DNA from: Mycobacterium asiaticum
GTDB lineage: Bacteria > Actinomycetota > Actinomycetes > Mycobacteriales > Mycobacteriaceae
Length of the DNA: 64,000 bases
Assembly (NCBI RefSeq): GCF_001673635.1
Contig: NZ_LZMH01000044.1
Location: 124,001 to 188,000, forward strand
Direction: 5' to 3'
Of this stretch, positions 18,208 through 26,365 are shown piece by piece (the stretch's first letter is position 1; every line of letters begins with the position of its first letter). The notes beneath the pieces are model-generated. The model worked only from the letters and a program-made list of their open reading frames with translations, did not search any database and was not told the DNA's origin. A program made the position numbers and the translations under genes.

Positions 18208-18914
18208 TGCCCCACCAGGCGGTAATGGTCCAGGATCTCCTGCTTGAGCTGTTCGTCGCCCGGTCGCCATTCCCGGCGGATCCTGCCGTCGGGACCCAGC
18301 AGCACCACGCGGCCGGCCAGCAACAACGCCTCGTTGACATCATGGGTGACCAGCACCACCGTGACACCGAGCTCGGCGGCGAGGTTGGCCAGCCACCTCT
18401 GCAGGTCGCCTCGGATGGCCGGGTCCAGCGCACTGAAGGGCTCGTCGAGCAGCAGCAGTCGCGGCCGGGTGGCGACCGCACGGATGATCGCGACACGCTG
18501 TGCCTGGCCCCCGGACAGTTGATCGGGATAACGGTCGGCCACCCGTTCCAGGTCGAATCGCCGCAGCAGTTCTTCGGCGTATTCGCGCTGGAATGATCCT
18601 TTGTGGGCGGCGAATCGACCGGCGATGGTCACGTTCTCCCCGGCGGTGAGCCAGGGGAACAGTAGCGGCTGCTGGAAGACCACGCCGGTGTGCGGCCGTG
18701 CCACCCCGTTGGCGCTGGACCATTCGACGGTTCCCGACGTCAGTTCCTCCAGGCCCGCGATCACCCGCAGCAGGGTGGACTTGCCGCTGCCGCTGCGCCC
18801 CAGAATCGCCAGGAAATCGTCGTCCTCGATGGTCAGGTCGATGTCTGCCAGCGCGTGGCTGTCGGCATCAAAGCGCTTGTGGCCGCCAACGATTCGTACT
18901 GTGGCAGCTCCCAC
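18204..18914 (-). CDS. ABC transporter ATPase (SsuB/TauB/NrtD type)
   Basis: A 236-residue ATP-binding subunit. It has Walker A GRSGSGKST, Q-loop VVFQQPLLFPW, signature LSGGQAQRVA, Walker B LLLLDEPFSALDP and the switch His in LVTHDVNEAL. GTG 18914 has a GGAGAGG site about 9 bases upstream and gives the usual family length. An ATG at 18971 would add 19 atypical residues. It is the first gene of the three-gene operon. Confidence 0.9.
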   Translation of the reverse strand: MGAATVRIVGGHKRFDADSHALADIDLTIEDDDFLAILGRSGSGKSTLLRVIAGLEELTSGTVEWSSANGVARPHTGVVFQQPLLFPWLTAGENVTIAGRFAAHKGSFQREYAEELLRRFDLERVADRYPDQLSGGQAQRVAIIRAVATRPRLLLLDEPFSALDPAIRGDLQRWLANLAAELGVTVVLVTHDVNEALLLAGRVVLLGPDGRIRREWRPGDEQLKQEILDHYRLVGQ

Positions 18915-19317
18915 GTTCGTGTTCCTCTCCGAGGGGGATCGAATGCCGCCCATTCCCAGGACACGGCACAAAAACAGGCTCCCACCAATTCGATCAGCAT
19001 GCCGACGTTCACCGACGCGCCGGCGCAGACAACAGCGATAGGCGCGAAGGGGTGCCCGACGGGATCCGGCGATCCGGCTCGGTCACCTATCAACTGACCG
19101 CAAACAGCATGCCGGGCAACAGCTTCGGGCGACGCATCGGCATCGCCGCGACGGTGACGCCGCCCCTATCGGACCACCATCGAGCTGCCGATCGAGCAAA
19201 TGAGATCGCGTTGATCGCAACAGCGGATCGATCATTCCCACTGAGCGACACAGACCTATCGCAGAGTCATGCCCCCAGGTAATTTGCAGAAGGCACACCG
19301 TTGTCGAAGGAGCCGCA
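18915..19317. promoter_or_regulatory. Divergent intergenic region (ABC operon / membrane protein gene)
   Basis: About 400 bp between the divergent ABC operon and the membrane-protein gene. I find no gene with coding character on either strand. The only clear signal is the AAGGAG ribosome site (19307-19312) for the gene at 19318. Promoters for both directions must lie here but I cannot place them. Confidence 0.4.
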
Positions 19318-21081
19318 ATGGGGTTCATCCAGCCCAACCTGCCCGTCGTCGACGTTCCGGAGTGGAGCAAACTGCCGCGCGCCCAGCGCGTGGTGCCGAT
19401 GATGCGCCACATCGCCCAGAACGGCTTCGGCACACCGCTGGTGATGCATGTGATGTACGGCGTCAAGATCGTGCTCTACATCCTGGGCATCTGGCTGTTC
19501 GCGTGGTCCACCTCGGGCATCGAGGGTTTCACCAATGTCGGGGCGTGGTGGACCGAACCGATCGTGTACCAGAAGGCCGTGCTGTTCACCATGCTGTTCG
19601 AGGTCGTCGGGCTCGGATGCTGCTTCGGGCCTCTCGCGGGCCGGTACTTCCCACCGATGGGGTCGATCCTGTACTGGCTGCGGCCCGGCACCATCCGGCT
19701 GCCGCCCTGGCCGGGTCGGATACCCCTGACCAGGGGCACCGACCGCTCCCCCGTCGACGCGCTGCTCTATGGCGCACTGGTGGTGTTGCTCGCTGTCGCG
19801 CTGGTGTCCGACGGCTCCGGCCCAATCCCGGTTCTGGACACCGCGATCGGCGTGCTGCCGCGATGGCAGACCGTCGCGATCCTCGGGGTGCTGGCGGTGT
19901 TGAGCCTGCGCGACAAGGTGATCTTCCTGGCGGCTCGCGGCGAGGTCTATGCGCCGCTGGCGCTGGCGTTCCTGTTCGCGGGAGCCGACATCGTCGTGGC
20001 GGCGAAACTGGTGTGCATGGCGATCTGGCTGGGCGCCGCGACCTCCAAGCTCACCCGGCACTTTCCATTCGTGATCTCGACCATGCTGGCGAACAACCCG
20101 TTCCTCCCGTCGGGATTTCTCAAGACGTCATTGTTCAAGCGATACCCGGACGACCTGCGGCCCGGTGCATGGTCGGGCTTCATCGCGCACTTTTCCACCG
20201 CAATCGAAGGGCTGGTGCCGCTGGCGCTGCTCTTCTCGCACGGCGGCTGGCCGACAACCATCGCCGCGCTGGTGATGATCGTGTTCCACCTGAACATCCT
20301 GCTGGCTTTCCCGATGGGGGTGCCCCTGGAATGGAACGTGTTCATGATCTTCAGCGTGCTGTGGCTGTTCGTGGCGCACGCGCCGTTGGGGCTTTCCAGC
20401 GTGACCAACCCGGTGCCGGTGGCCGTACTGTTCGCGGTCCTGGCCACCACCGTCGTCTTGGGAAACCTGTTCCCACACCAGATTTCTTTCCTGCCGGGAA
20501 TGCGGTACTACGCCGGCAACTGGGACACCACGCTGTGGTGCGTGAAGCCGTCGGCCGACGAGAAGATCCGCGTCGGCGCCCGCGCCCTGGGTCCCATGCA
20601 ACACCTGCAGCTCGAGCGGTTGTACAAGAGCAAAGAGGACACGTTGGTCCCGATTCATCTCGCGTACGCCTTCCGCGGGATGAACACCCATGGGCGCGCG
20701 CTGTTCACCCTGGCGCATCGGGCGATGGCCGGCTATGACGAGGACGATTACAACCTCTGCGAAGGCGAGATGCTGTGCGCGATGGCGGTCGGGTGGAACT
20801 TCGGCGACGGGCATATGCACAACGAATGCCTCATCGAGGCGCTGCAGCAGCGGTGTGGGTTCGAGCCCGGCGAGGTGCGGGTGGTGATCCTCGACGCGCA
20901 ACCCATCCATGTCCAGCGGCAGGAGTACCGGTTGGTCGACGCGGCGACCGGCGAATTCGAGCGGGGCTACGTCGAGGTCGACGACATGGTCAGGACCCAA
21001 CCGTGGAGTGACGATCTCCCGGTGCACATCATTAGCGGTACTACCAGCGGCTCGCCGGGGCGGAAAGGGCAGCCCGCATGA
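19318..21081 (+). CDS. Polytopic membrane protein, DUF3556-like
   Basis: A 587-residue protein. It has several hydrophobic segments between about residues 40 and 390, then a soluble C-terminal part with YNLCEGEMLCAMAVGWNFGD, GHMHNECLIEALQQRCGFE and VVILDAQPIHVQRQEYRLVD. The layout fits the actinobacterial DUF3556 family, whose function is unknown; I assign the family from memory with moderate certainty. A strong AAGGAG site 5 bases before ATG 19318 fixes the start. It overlaps the next SDR gene (ATGA), so the two are probably made together. Confidence 0.72.
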   Translation: MGFIQPNLPVVDVPEWSKLPRAQRVVPMMRHIAQNGFGTPLVMHVMYGVKIVLYILGIWLFAWSTSGIEGFTNVGAWWTEPIVYQKAVLFTMLFEVVGLGCCFGPLAGRYFPPMGSILYWLRPGTIRLPPWPGRIPLTRGTDRSPVDALLYGALVVLLAVALVSDGSGPIPVLDTAIGVLPRWQTVAILGVLAVLSLRDKVIFLAARGEVYAPLALAFLFAGADIVVAAKLVCMAIWLGAATSKLTRHFPFVISTMLANNPFLPSGFLKTSLFKRYPDDLRPGAWSGFIAHFSTAIEGLVPLALLFSHGGWPTTIAALVMIVFHLNILLAFPMGVPLEWNVFMIFSVLWLFVAHAPLGLSSVTNPVPVAVLFAVLATTVVLGNLFPHQISFLPGMRYYAGNWDTTLWCVKPSADEKIRVGARALGPMQHLQLERLYKSKEDTLVPIHLAYAFRGMNTHGRALFTLAHRAMAGYDEDDYNLCEGEMLCAMAVGWNFGDGHMHNECLIEALQQRCGFEPGEVRVVILDAQPIHVQRQEYRLVDAATGEFERGYVEVDDMVRTQPWSDDLPVHIISGTTSGSPGRKGQPA

Positions 21082-21866
21082 CGACCGCGCTGATCACGGG
21101 CGCCTCGACCGGCCTGGGTCGCGAACTGGCCGACCTGTTCGCGGCCGACGGTATCGACGTCGTCGTCGTGTCCAGCGAGCGCAGCGCCGCCCAGCTTGCC
21201 GCCGTGGCCGAGGAATTGCGGACCCGCCACAGTGTGCGCGCCCACCCGATCACGATGGACCTGGCGCAGCCGGGCGCGGGCGCCGAACTCGTCGCTCGGG
21301 TCGACGAACTCGGCGTCGACGTCGAATACCTGGTCAACAATGCCGGCGTCGGGATCCTGGGCCTGAAGATCCAGGAGTCCGACCCGGTTGCCGTCTCCAA
21401 GATGGTGCAACTGAATGTGGTGACCCTGACCGACCTGACGACGCTGTATGCCGCGCGGATGGTCGAGGCCGGCCGCGGAGCGATCCTCAACATCAGCTCG
21501 ATCGCCGCCTACGTCATCCCGCACGGGCTGGAGGCGGGCTATTCGGCCAGTAAGGCCTACGTCCGCAGTTTCTCCGAGGCGGTGGCCTCCGACTTACACG
21601 GAACAGGAGTCACCTGTACCCACCTCGCCGCGGGTCCCACCCGCACCGAGTTCGCGCAGACCGCCGGTGTCGGGGACTGGTCGCGGCTCGACCGCTTCAT
21701 CATGGATGCTGCGCCGGTGGCGGCCGCGGGCTACGCCGCGATGCGGGCGGGCCGGGTCATGGTGATGCCCGGGCTGGGCAACAAGGTGATGCGGGCGGCG
21801 GCGCCGCTGTCACCCTCGCGGCGGCTCAAAGCGCTGGTCTCGGGCTATTTCGTGGCGCGCCACTAA
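21078..21866 (+). CDS. Short-chain dehydrogenase/reductase
   Basis: A 262-residue classical SDR oxidoreductase. It has the cofactor motif TGASTGLG at residues 8-15, NNAGVG, the catalytic Ser in ILNISSIAAY and the YSASK catalytic Tyr/Lys. The substrate is unknown. The ATG overlaps the stop of the upstream membrane-protein gene. It ends 53 bp before a convergent gene, with a hairpin between. Confidence 0.92.
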   Translation: MTTALITGASTGLGRELADLFAADGIDVVVVSSERSAAQLAAVAEELRTRHSVRAHPITMDLAQPGAGAELVARVDELGVDVEYLVNNAGVGILGLKIQESDPVAVSKMVQLNVVTLTDLTTLYAARMVEAGRGAILNISSIAAYVIPHGLEAGYSASKAYVRSFSEAVASDLHGTGVTCTHLAAGPTRTEFAQTAGVGDWSRLDRFIMDAAPVAAAGYAAMRAGRVMVMPGLGNKVMRAAAPLSPSRRLKALVSGYFVARH

Positions 21867-21875
21867 GTCAACCGC

Positions 21876-21901
21876 CGAGCGTGAACCTGGCTTCACGGTC
21901 G
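21876..21901. terminator. Hairpin between convergent genes
   Basis: CGAGCGTGAA and TTCACGGTCG form a 10-bp stem with one mismatch around a CCTGGC loop. It sits between the SDR stop and the convergent DUF3618 gene. It shares GAACCTGGCT with the hairpin at 16086. Bidirectional termination is inferred; there is no U-tract. Confidence 0.55.
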
Positions 21902-21918
21902 CGAAGAGAGAGGCAGGG

Positions 21919-22146
21919 TCAGCGCTTCCTGATCCGGTAGACGATCACGACGACAGTTGCCACACCAACGCCGGTCAACGACACCGTGACGATCGGTTTG
22001 TTCAGGAACTCGATCACCTTGGCCTTGACGTCATCGGCCAGGCGGCGAGGATTGGCCCGCTCAGCAAGCGAGTCGACGGTCGCCGCCAGCTGCTCGCGGG
22101 CTTGGTCGATCTCCTGCTTGATGGTGTCGGGATCGCGGTCCGCCAC
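21919..22146 (-). CDS. Small DUF3618-type membrane protein (Rv2520c orthologue)
   Basis: A 75-residue protein with an N-terminal amphipathic helix (DTIKQEIDQAREQLAATVDS), NPRRLADDVKAKVIEFLN and one C-terminal membrane segment followed by basic residues (YRIRKR). It matches the small protein next to bcp in M. tuberculosis. GTG 22146 lies 8 bases after GGAGG, so it is preferred over the longer ATG at 22176. Function unknown. Confidence 0.85.
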   Translation of the reverse strand: MADRDPDTIKQEIDQAREQLAATVDSLAERANPRRLADDVKAKVIEFLNKPIVTVSLTGVGVATVVVIVYRIRKR

Positions 22147-22243
22147 GTGTCTGTCCTCCAAGTCAGGCTGGTGCACTGACGAACTACCCTAGATCAGCCG
22201 GTGCGGGTCCCAACGCTCCGGTGAACAGAAAGGACCCTCCACG

Positions 22244-22729
22244 TTGAGCGAGACCACCCGCCTGGCCCCCGGAGACAAGGCCCCCGCATTCACCCTGCCT
22301 GACGCCGACGGCAACAAGGTGTCGCTCGCCGGCTACAAGGGACGTCATGTCGTCGTCTACTTCTATCCCGCGGCCTCGACACCGGGCTGCACCAAGCAGG
22401 CCTGCGCGTTCCGGGACAACCTGAGCGAACTCAACGACGCCGGGATCGACGTCGTCGGCATTTCGCCCGACAAACCGGAGAAGCTTGCCAAGTTCCGCGA
22501 CGCCGAGGGGCTGACGTTCCCCCTGCTGTCCGATCCCGAGCGCAAGGTCCTCACCGCCTACGGCGCCTACGGCGAGAAGCTGATGTACGGCAAGAAGGTC
22601 ACCGGGGTTATCCGGTCGACGTTCGTGGTCGACGACAAGGGCAAGGTCGCGGCGGCGAACTACAACGTCAAAGCCGCAAGTACCGCCTCGAGTATCGAAA
22701 AGATCATCAAGCAGGTGGGCGCCGCCTAG
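22244..22729 (+). CDS. bcp: Thioredoxin-dependent peroxiredoxin Bcp
   Basis: A 161-residue atypical two-cysteine peroxiredoxin that reduces hydrogen peroxide and organic peroxides. The signature STPGCTKQAC contains the peroxidatic Cys49 and resolving Cys54, followed by FRDN. The TTG start at 22244 lies 7 bases after an AAAGGA site and matches the family N-terminus. Orthologue of Rv2521 by position and sequence. Confidence 0.95.
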   Translation: MSETTRLAPGDKAPAFTLPDADGNKVSLAGYKGRHVVVYFYPAASTPGCTKQACAFRDNLSELNDAGIDVVGISPDKPEKLAKFRDAEGLTFPLLSDPERKVLTAYGAYGEKLMYGKKVTGVIRSTFVVDDKGKVAAANYNVKAASTASSIEKIIKQVGAA

Positions 22730-22757
22730 CCCATGGGCCCGGCCGGGAAGAAAAAGT

Positions 22758-22769
22758 GGACTACAGTCC
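22758..22769. promoter_or_regulatory. Small dyad upstream of NTF2-like gene
   Basis: GGACT-AC-AGTCC is a 12-bp near-palindrome between bcp and the next gene, ending 12 bases before its ATG. It could be an operator or a chance match. No regulator is encoded next to it. Confidence 0.3.
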
Positions 22770-22781
22770 GTTAAGGGAGGC

Positions 22782-23153
22782 ATGGCTACCTCTGAGCGCG
22801 TGATCGAACTCCTACGGCGCAATGTCCGGGACGTCTTCGGCGAAGCGGACCCGGCCCGCCGACGCGCCGCCGTCGAAGAGCTCTACACCGACGACGCCGT
22901 GCTCTACGTCCCGGACGACGTCCTGGTCGGCCACGACGCCGTGGACGGGTTCGCCGGGGCATTGCGGGCCAGCCACCCGGACTTCGTCTACACCCATCGC
23001 GGAGAACCCCAGGCGCTGCACAACGGCGGGATCTTCGCCTGGGGTTCGGGCCCCGAAGGTGAGCCGCCGGCCTACACCGGCCTCGACGTCATCGTCGTCC
23101 GCGATGACAAGATCGCGGTCCTGTACGTCTACCTCAATCCGACGCTGTCGTAG
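22782..23153 (+). CDS. NTF2-like / SnoaL-like protein
   Basis: A 123-residue protein with the cone-like NTF2 fold signature: an N-terminal helix, LYTDDAVLYVPDDVLVGHDAV, HRGEPQALHNGGIFAWGSG and a closing strand DKIAVLYVYLNP. Such proteins can be isomerases, hydrolases or binding proteins; no catalytic assignment is possible. GGGAGG ends one base before the ATG, so spacing is unusually short. It overlaps the convergent M20 peptidase by 20 bp. Confidence 0.78.
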   Translation: MATSERVIELLRRNVRDVFGEADPARRRAAVEELYTDDAVLYVPDDVLVGHDAVDGFAGALRASHPDFVYTHRGEPQALHNGGIFAWGSGPEGEPPAYTGLDVIVVRDDKIAVLYVYLNPTLS

Positions 23154-24474
23154 CCAGATTCGCCAGCAACAGCGCCTCGGTGATCGCGGCGCGTTCCAGC
23201 ACCCCCAGGTGCAGACTCTCGTTGATGCTGTGCGCCTGGGTGTTTGGGTCCTCGACCCCGGTCACCAGAATCTTGGCTTGCGGAAAGGCTTCGGCGAACT
23301 CGGCGATGAACGGGATCGACCCGCCCATGCCCATGTCGATGGCGTCGACGCCCCAGGCCTGCCGGAACGCCGCGCGGGCCGCGTCATAGATTGGGCCGCT
23401 GGCGTCGATGGCGTAGGGCTGACCGATCTCGCCGCGGATGACTTCGACCCGGGCACCCCAGGGCGCGTGTTGCCGGAGATGCGCCTCGACCGCGGCCAGA
23501 TGCGCCACCGCGTCACCACCCGGGGCCACCCGAATGCTGATCTTCGCGCGGGCCCGCGGGATCAACGTATTCGACGCAGCCGCAACCGAAGTGGTGTCGA
23601 TACCGATCACCGTAATCGCCGGTTTCGCCCACAACCGCTGCGGCACCGAGCCGGAACCGATCTCACGCACGCCGTCCAGCAGACCCGAGTCCGCGCGAAC
23701 CCGCCCGGGCGGGTATTCCACCGCGGCGGCGGTGCTTTCGTGCAGACCCTCGACCGCCACGTTGCCGTCGTCGTCGTGCAAACTGGCCAGCAGCCGCACC
23801 AGCACGCTCAGCGCATCGGGCACCACGCCGCCCCACAGGCCGGAGTGCAATCCGTGATCGAGAGTGGCGACCTCCACCACGCAGTCGGCCATCCCCCGCA
23901 ACGACACCGTCAGAGCCGGTATCTCGGTGCTCCAGTTGTCGGAGTCGGCGATCACGATCACGTCGGCGCTCAGGGCGTCCCGGTGAGCGGCCAGCAGCCG
24001 GCCCAGCGACGGCGAACCGGATTCCTCCTCGCCCTCGACGAAGACCGTCACACCTACCGGTGGCCTTCCGCCGTGTGCCCGAAATGCGGCCAGATGTGTT
24101 GCGATGCCTGCCTTGTCATCGGCGCTGCCGCGACCGTACAGGCGTCCGTCACGCTCGGTCGGCTCGAAAGGCGGCGACGTCCAGTGAGCGCGGTCGCCTT
24201 CGGGCTGCACGTCGTGGTGGGCATATAACAGCACGGTGGGCGCTCCCGGCGGCGCCGGATACCGCGCGATGACCGCCGGAGCACCACCCTCACTGACGAC
24301 GCGGACGTCGTCAAACCCCGCCTGGGACAACAGGTCCACCACCGCTTGCGCGCTGCGGTGCACCTCGTCGCGCCACGCCGGATCGGCCCATACCGACTCG
24401 ATGCGAACCAGGTCCTCGAGGTCGCGCCGCACCGAGGGCAGCACCTCGCGCACCCGCTCAACCAGATCAGTCAC
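23134..24474 (-). CDS. M20 family metallopeptidase (Rv2522c orthologue)
   Basis: A 446-residue M20/dipeptidase-type zinc hydrolase. Metal-binding elements are LLYAHHDVQPEGD, YGRGSADDKAG and FVEGEEESGSPSL (catalytic and metal-ligand Glu). LDHGLHSGLWGG marks the dimerisation/lid domain, and the last ligand His is in TQAHSINESLHL. It is likely a cytosolic dipeptidase or amidohydrolase. GTG 24474 is preferred because the family starts with TDLVERVREVLP. It is divergent from the sensor kinase gene across about 28 bp. Confidence 0.92.
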   Translation of the reverse strand: MTDLVERVREVLPSVRRDLEDLVRIESVWADPAWRDEVHRSAQAVVDLLSQAGFDDVRVVSEGGAPAVIARYPAPPGAPTVLLYAHHDVQPEGDRAHWTSPPFEPTERDGRLYGRGSADDKAGIATHLAAFRAHGGRPPVGVTVFVEGEEESGSPSLGRLLAAHRDALSADVIVIADSDNWSTEIPALTVSLRGMADCVVEVATLDHGLHSGLWGGVVPDALSVLVRLLASLHDDDGNVAVEGLHESTAAAVEYPPGRVRADSGLLDGVREIGSGSVPQRLWAKPAITVIGIDTTSVAAASNTLIPRARAKISIRVAPGGDAVAHLAAVEAHLRQHAPWGARVEVIRGEIGQPYAIDASGPIYDAARAAFRQAWGVDAIDMGMGGSIPFIAEFAEAFPQAKILVTGVEDPNTQAHSINESLHLGVLERAAITEALLLANLATTASD

Positions 24475-24502
24475 GCCTGAAAGGCTAGCTATGCTGCCCG
24501 TA

Positions 24503-25663
24503 ATGGCGACCGACGGCCCTGACCCCACTCCCGATCCGACTGCGCCGCTCTGGCGGGCGGCGCAACTGTTCCGGCTGCTGAGCTGCCTGTACGCGCTGGG
24601 CTTCCAGATCGCGATCAACTCCGACCTGCATCACCCCCTGCTGGCCTGGCTGTTGTTCGCGGTGCTGATCGCCTGGAGCGTGCTCTGCGCGATCGCCTAC
24701 CTGCGCGGTTTCGGCAGACGTCCGGCGTGGGTGGTCGCCGAACTGGTGGTGGTGGTGTTGTTGATGCTGTCCACCGAGGTGGTGGCATCGGGACAGTGGG
24801 CGCACAACAACCAGACCTGGCCGACGACGTTGTGGGCCAGCAACGCGACCATCTCGGCGGCCCTGCAGTTCGGCCCGACCGGCGGCATGCTGACGGGTCT
24901 GGCCGTGACGGCCACCAGCGAAGCCGTCAAGGGCTACTTCAACGTCAACCTCGGACGCAACGCGACCATCATCGTCGAGCTGGCGGTGGGGTTGGCGGTG
25001 GGACTGGCGGCCCGTACCGCGCGGCGCGCCCACGACGAGCTACAGCGAGCCGCCCGGCTGACGGCCGCGGTGGAAGAACGCGAGCGATTGTCCCGCCAGG
25101 TGCACGACGGCGTCATTCAGGTGCTGGCGCTGGTCTCTAAACGGGGACACGAAATCGGCGGTGCCGCAGCAGAACTCGCCAAGCTCGCCGGCGAACAGGA
25201 GCGGGCCCTGCGCAGCTGGGTCACCTCGACCGAGATGGAGAGCGACACCGCGGCGGACACAACCGTCGACCTGCGCGCGCTGTTGCGCCGCAGGGAGGCC
25301 GACGGTGTCTCGATGAGCCTGCCGGGCACCCCGGTGCCGATGGACAATGATCTGGCCGGCGAGTTGGACGCCGCGGTGGGTAATGCCCTGGATAACGTGC
25401 GCGCGCACGCGGGTCCGGACGCCCGGGCGTTTGTGCTGCTGGAAGACCTGGGCTCGTCGGTTGCGGTCAGCATCCGCGACGACGGCGTGGGAATCGGCCC
25501 CGGCCGGCTCGAGGAAGCGGTCAGTCAGGGACACGTCGGCATCTCGAAGTCAATTGTGGGACGGTTGAAGTCGTTGGGGGGCAGCGCGGAACTGCACACC
25601 GACGTGGGAGAGGGAACCGAATGGGAGTTGATCGTGCCGCGCCGGAGCGCTAACCATGACTGA
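24503..25663 (+). CDS. MacS-type sensor histidine kinase (DUF5931 sensor domain)
   Basis: A 386-residue NarX/DesK-class kinase. The N-terminal sensor has several membrane segments (about 25-170), a coiled region and then the phosphoacceptor block RLSRQVHDGVIQVLAL with His201. The ATPase domain has AVGNALDNVRAHAG (N box) and IRDDGVGIGPGRLEEA and a G box. It overlaps the response-regulator gene by 8 bp and forms a pair with it. ATG 24503 or 24491 may start it; the short gap suggests a leaderless transcript. The signal is unknown. Confidence 0.9.
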   Translation: MATDGPDPTPDPTAPLWRAAQLFRLLSCLYALGFQIAINSDLHHPLLAWLLFAVLIAWSVLCAIAYLRGFGRRPAWVVAELVVVVLLMLSTEVVASGQWAHNNQTWPTTLWASNATISAALQFGPTGGMLTGLAVTATSEAVKGYFNVNLGRNATIIVELAVGLAVGLAARTARRAHDELQRAARLTAAVEERERLSRQVHDGVIQVLALVSKRGHEIGGAAAELAKLAGEQERALRSWVTSTEMESDTAADTTVDLRALLRRREADGVSMSLPGTPVPMDNDLAGELDAAVGNALDNVRAHAGPDARAFVLLEDLGSSVAVSIRDDGVGIGPGRLEEAVSQGHVGISKSIVGRLKSLGGSAELHTDVGEGTEWELIVPRRSANHD

Positions 25664-26312
25664 GCAAGCCGGTCCCTCGGTAATGGTCGTTGATGACCAT
25701 CCTATTTGGCGCGACGCGGTAGCCCGTGATCTTGCCGACGACGGGTTCAACGTGGTGGCTACCGCCGAGGGCGTGGCGGCGGCGCGGCGTCGCGCCGCTG
25801 TGGTGAAACCGGATGTGGTGGTGATGGACATGCGCCTGAGTGACGGGGACGGGGTGCAGGCAACCAGAGAGGTGCTCGAGGTGTCACCGTCGACCCGGGT
25901 GCTGGTGCTGTCAGCGTCCGACGAACGCGACGACGTGCTCGAGGCGGTCAAGGCGGGCGCGACCGGATATCTGGTCAAGAGTGCATCCAAGGCCGAACTG
26001 GCTGAGGCGGTAAGGGCCACCGCGGCCGGACGAGCCGTCTTCACCCCCAGCCTGGCGGGGTTGGTGCTGGGCGAGTACCGGCGCATCGCGCAGAGCCCGA
26101 GCGCGGACAAGGTCGCCCCCAGCCTCACCGAGCGGGAGACCGAGGTCTTGCGTTTCGTCGCAAAAGGCATGTCCGCCAAGCAGATTGCCGAGAGACTGTC
26201 GCTGAGCCACCGGACGGTGGAAAACCACGTGCAGGCGACCTTCCGCAAGCTACAGGTCGCCAACCGGGTGGAGTTGACCCGATACGCCATCGAGCACGGG
26301 CTCGACCAATAG
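25656..26312 (+). CDS. NarL/LuxR-type response regulator
   Basis: A 218-residue two-component regulator. The receiver domain has the acidic pocket VVDDHP, the phosphoacceptor Asp58 in VVVMDMRLSDGD, and Lys in GYLVKSASK. The C-terminal LuxR helix-turn-helix reads LTERETEVLRFVAKGMS, then AKQIAERLSLSHRTVENHV. It is the partner of the kinase just upstream, with translational overlap. Confidence 0.95.
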   Translation: MTEQAGPSVMVVDDHPIWRDAVARDLADDGFNVVATAEGVAAARRRAAVVKPDVVVMDMRLSDGDGVQATREVLEVSPSTRVLVLSASDERDDVLEAVKAGATGYLVKSASKAELAEAVRATAAGRAVFTPSLAGLVLGEYRRIAQSPSADKVAPSLTERETEVLRFVAKGMSAKQIAERLSLSHRTVENHVQATFRKLQVANRVELTRYAIEHGLDQ

Positions 26313-26365
26313 CCGGAGTTGGGTAGTCCTACTCATCCGATTCGCGGCATTCCGCGGCAGGGTGG

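Noticed and set aside
18915..19317. Degenerate gene in the spacer before the DUF3556-like gene
   Set aside because: Part of one frame reads plausibly for about 60 codons, but there is no start signal, no family match and the frame runs antisense through the ATPase gene.
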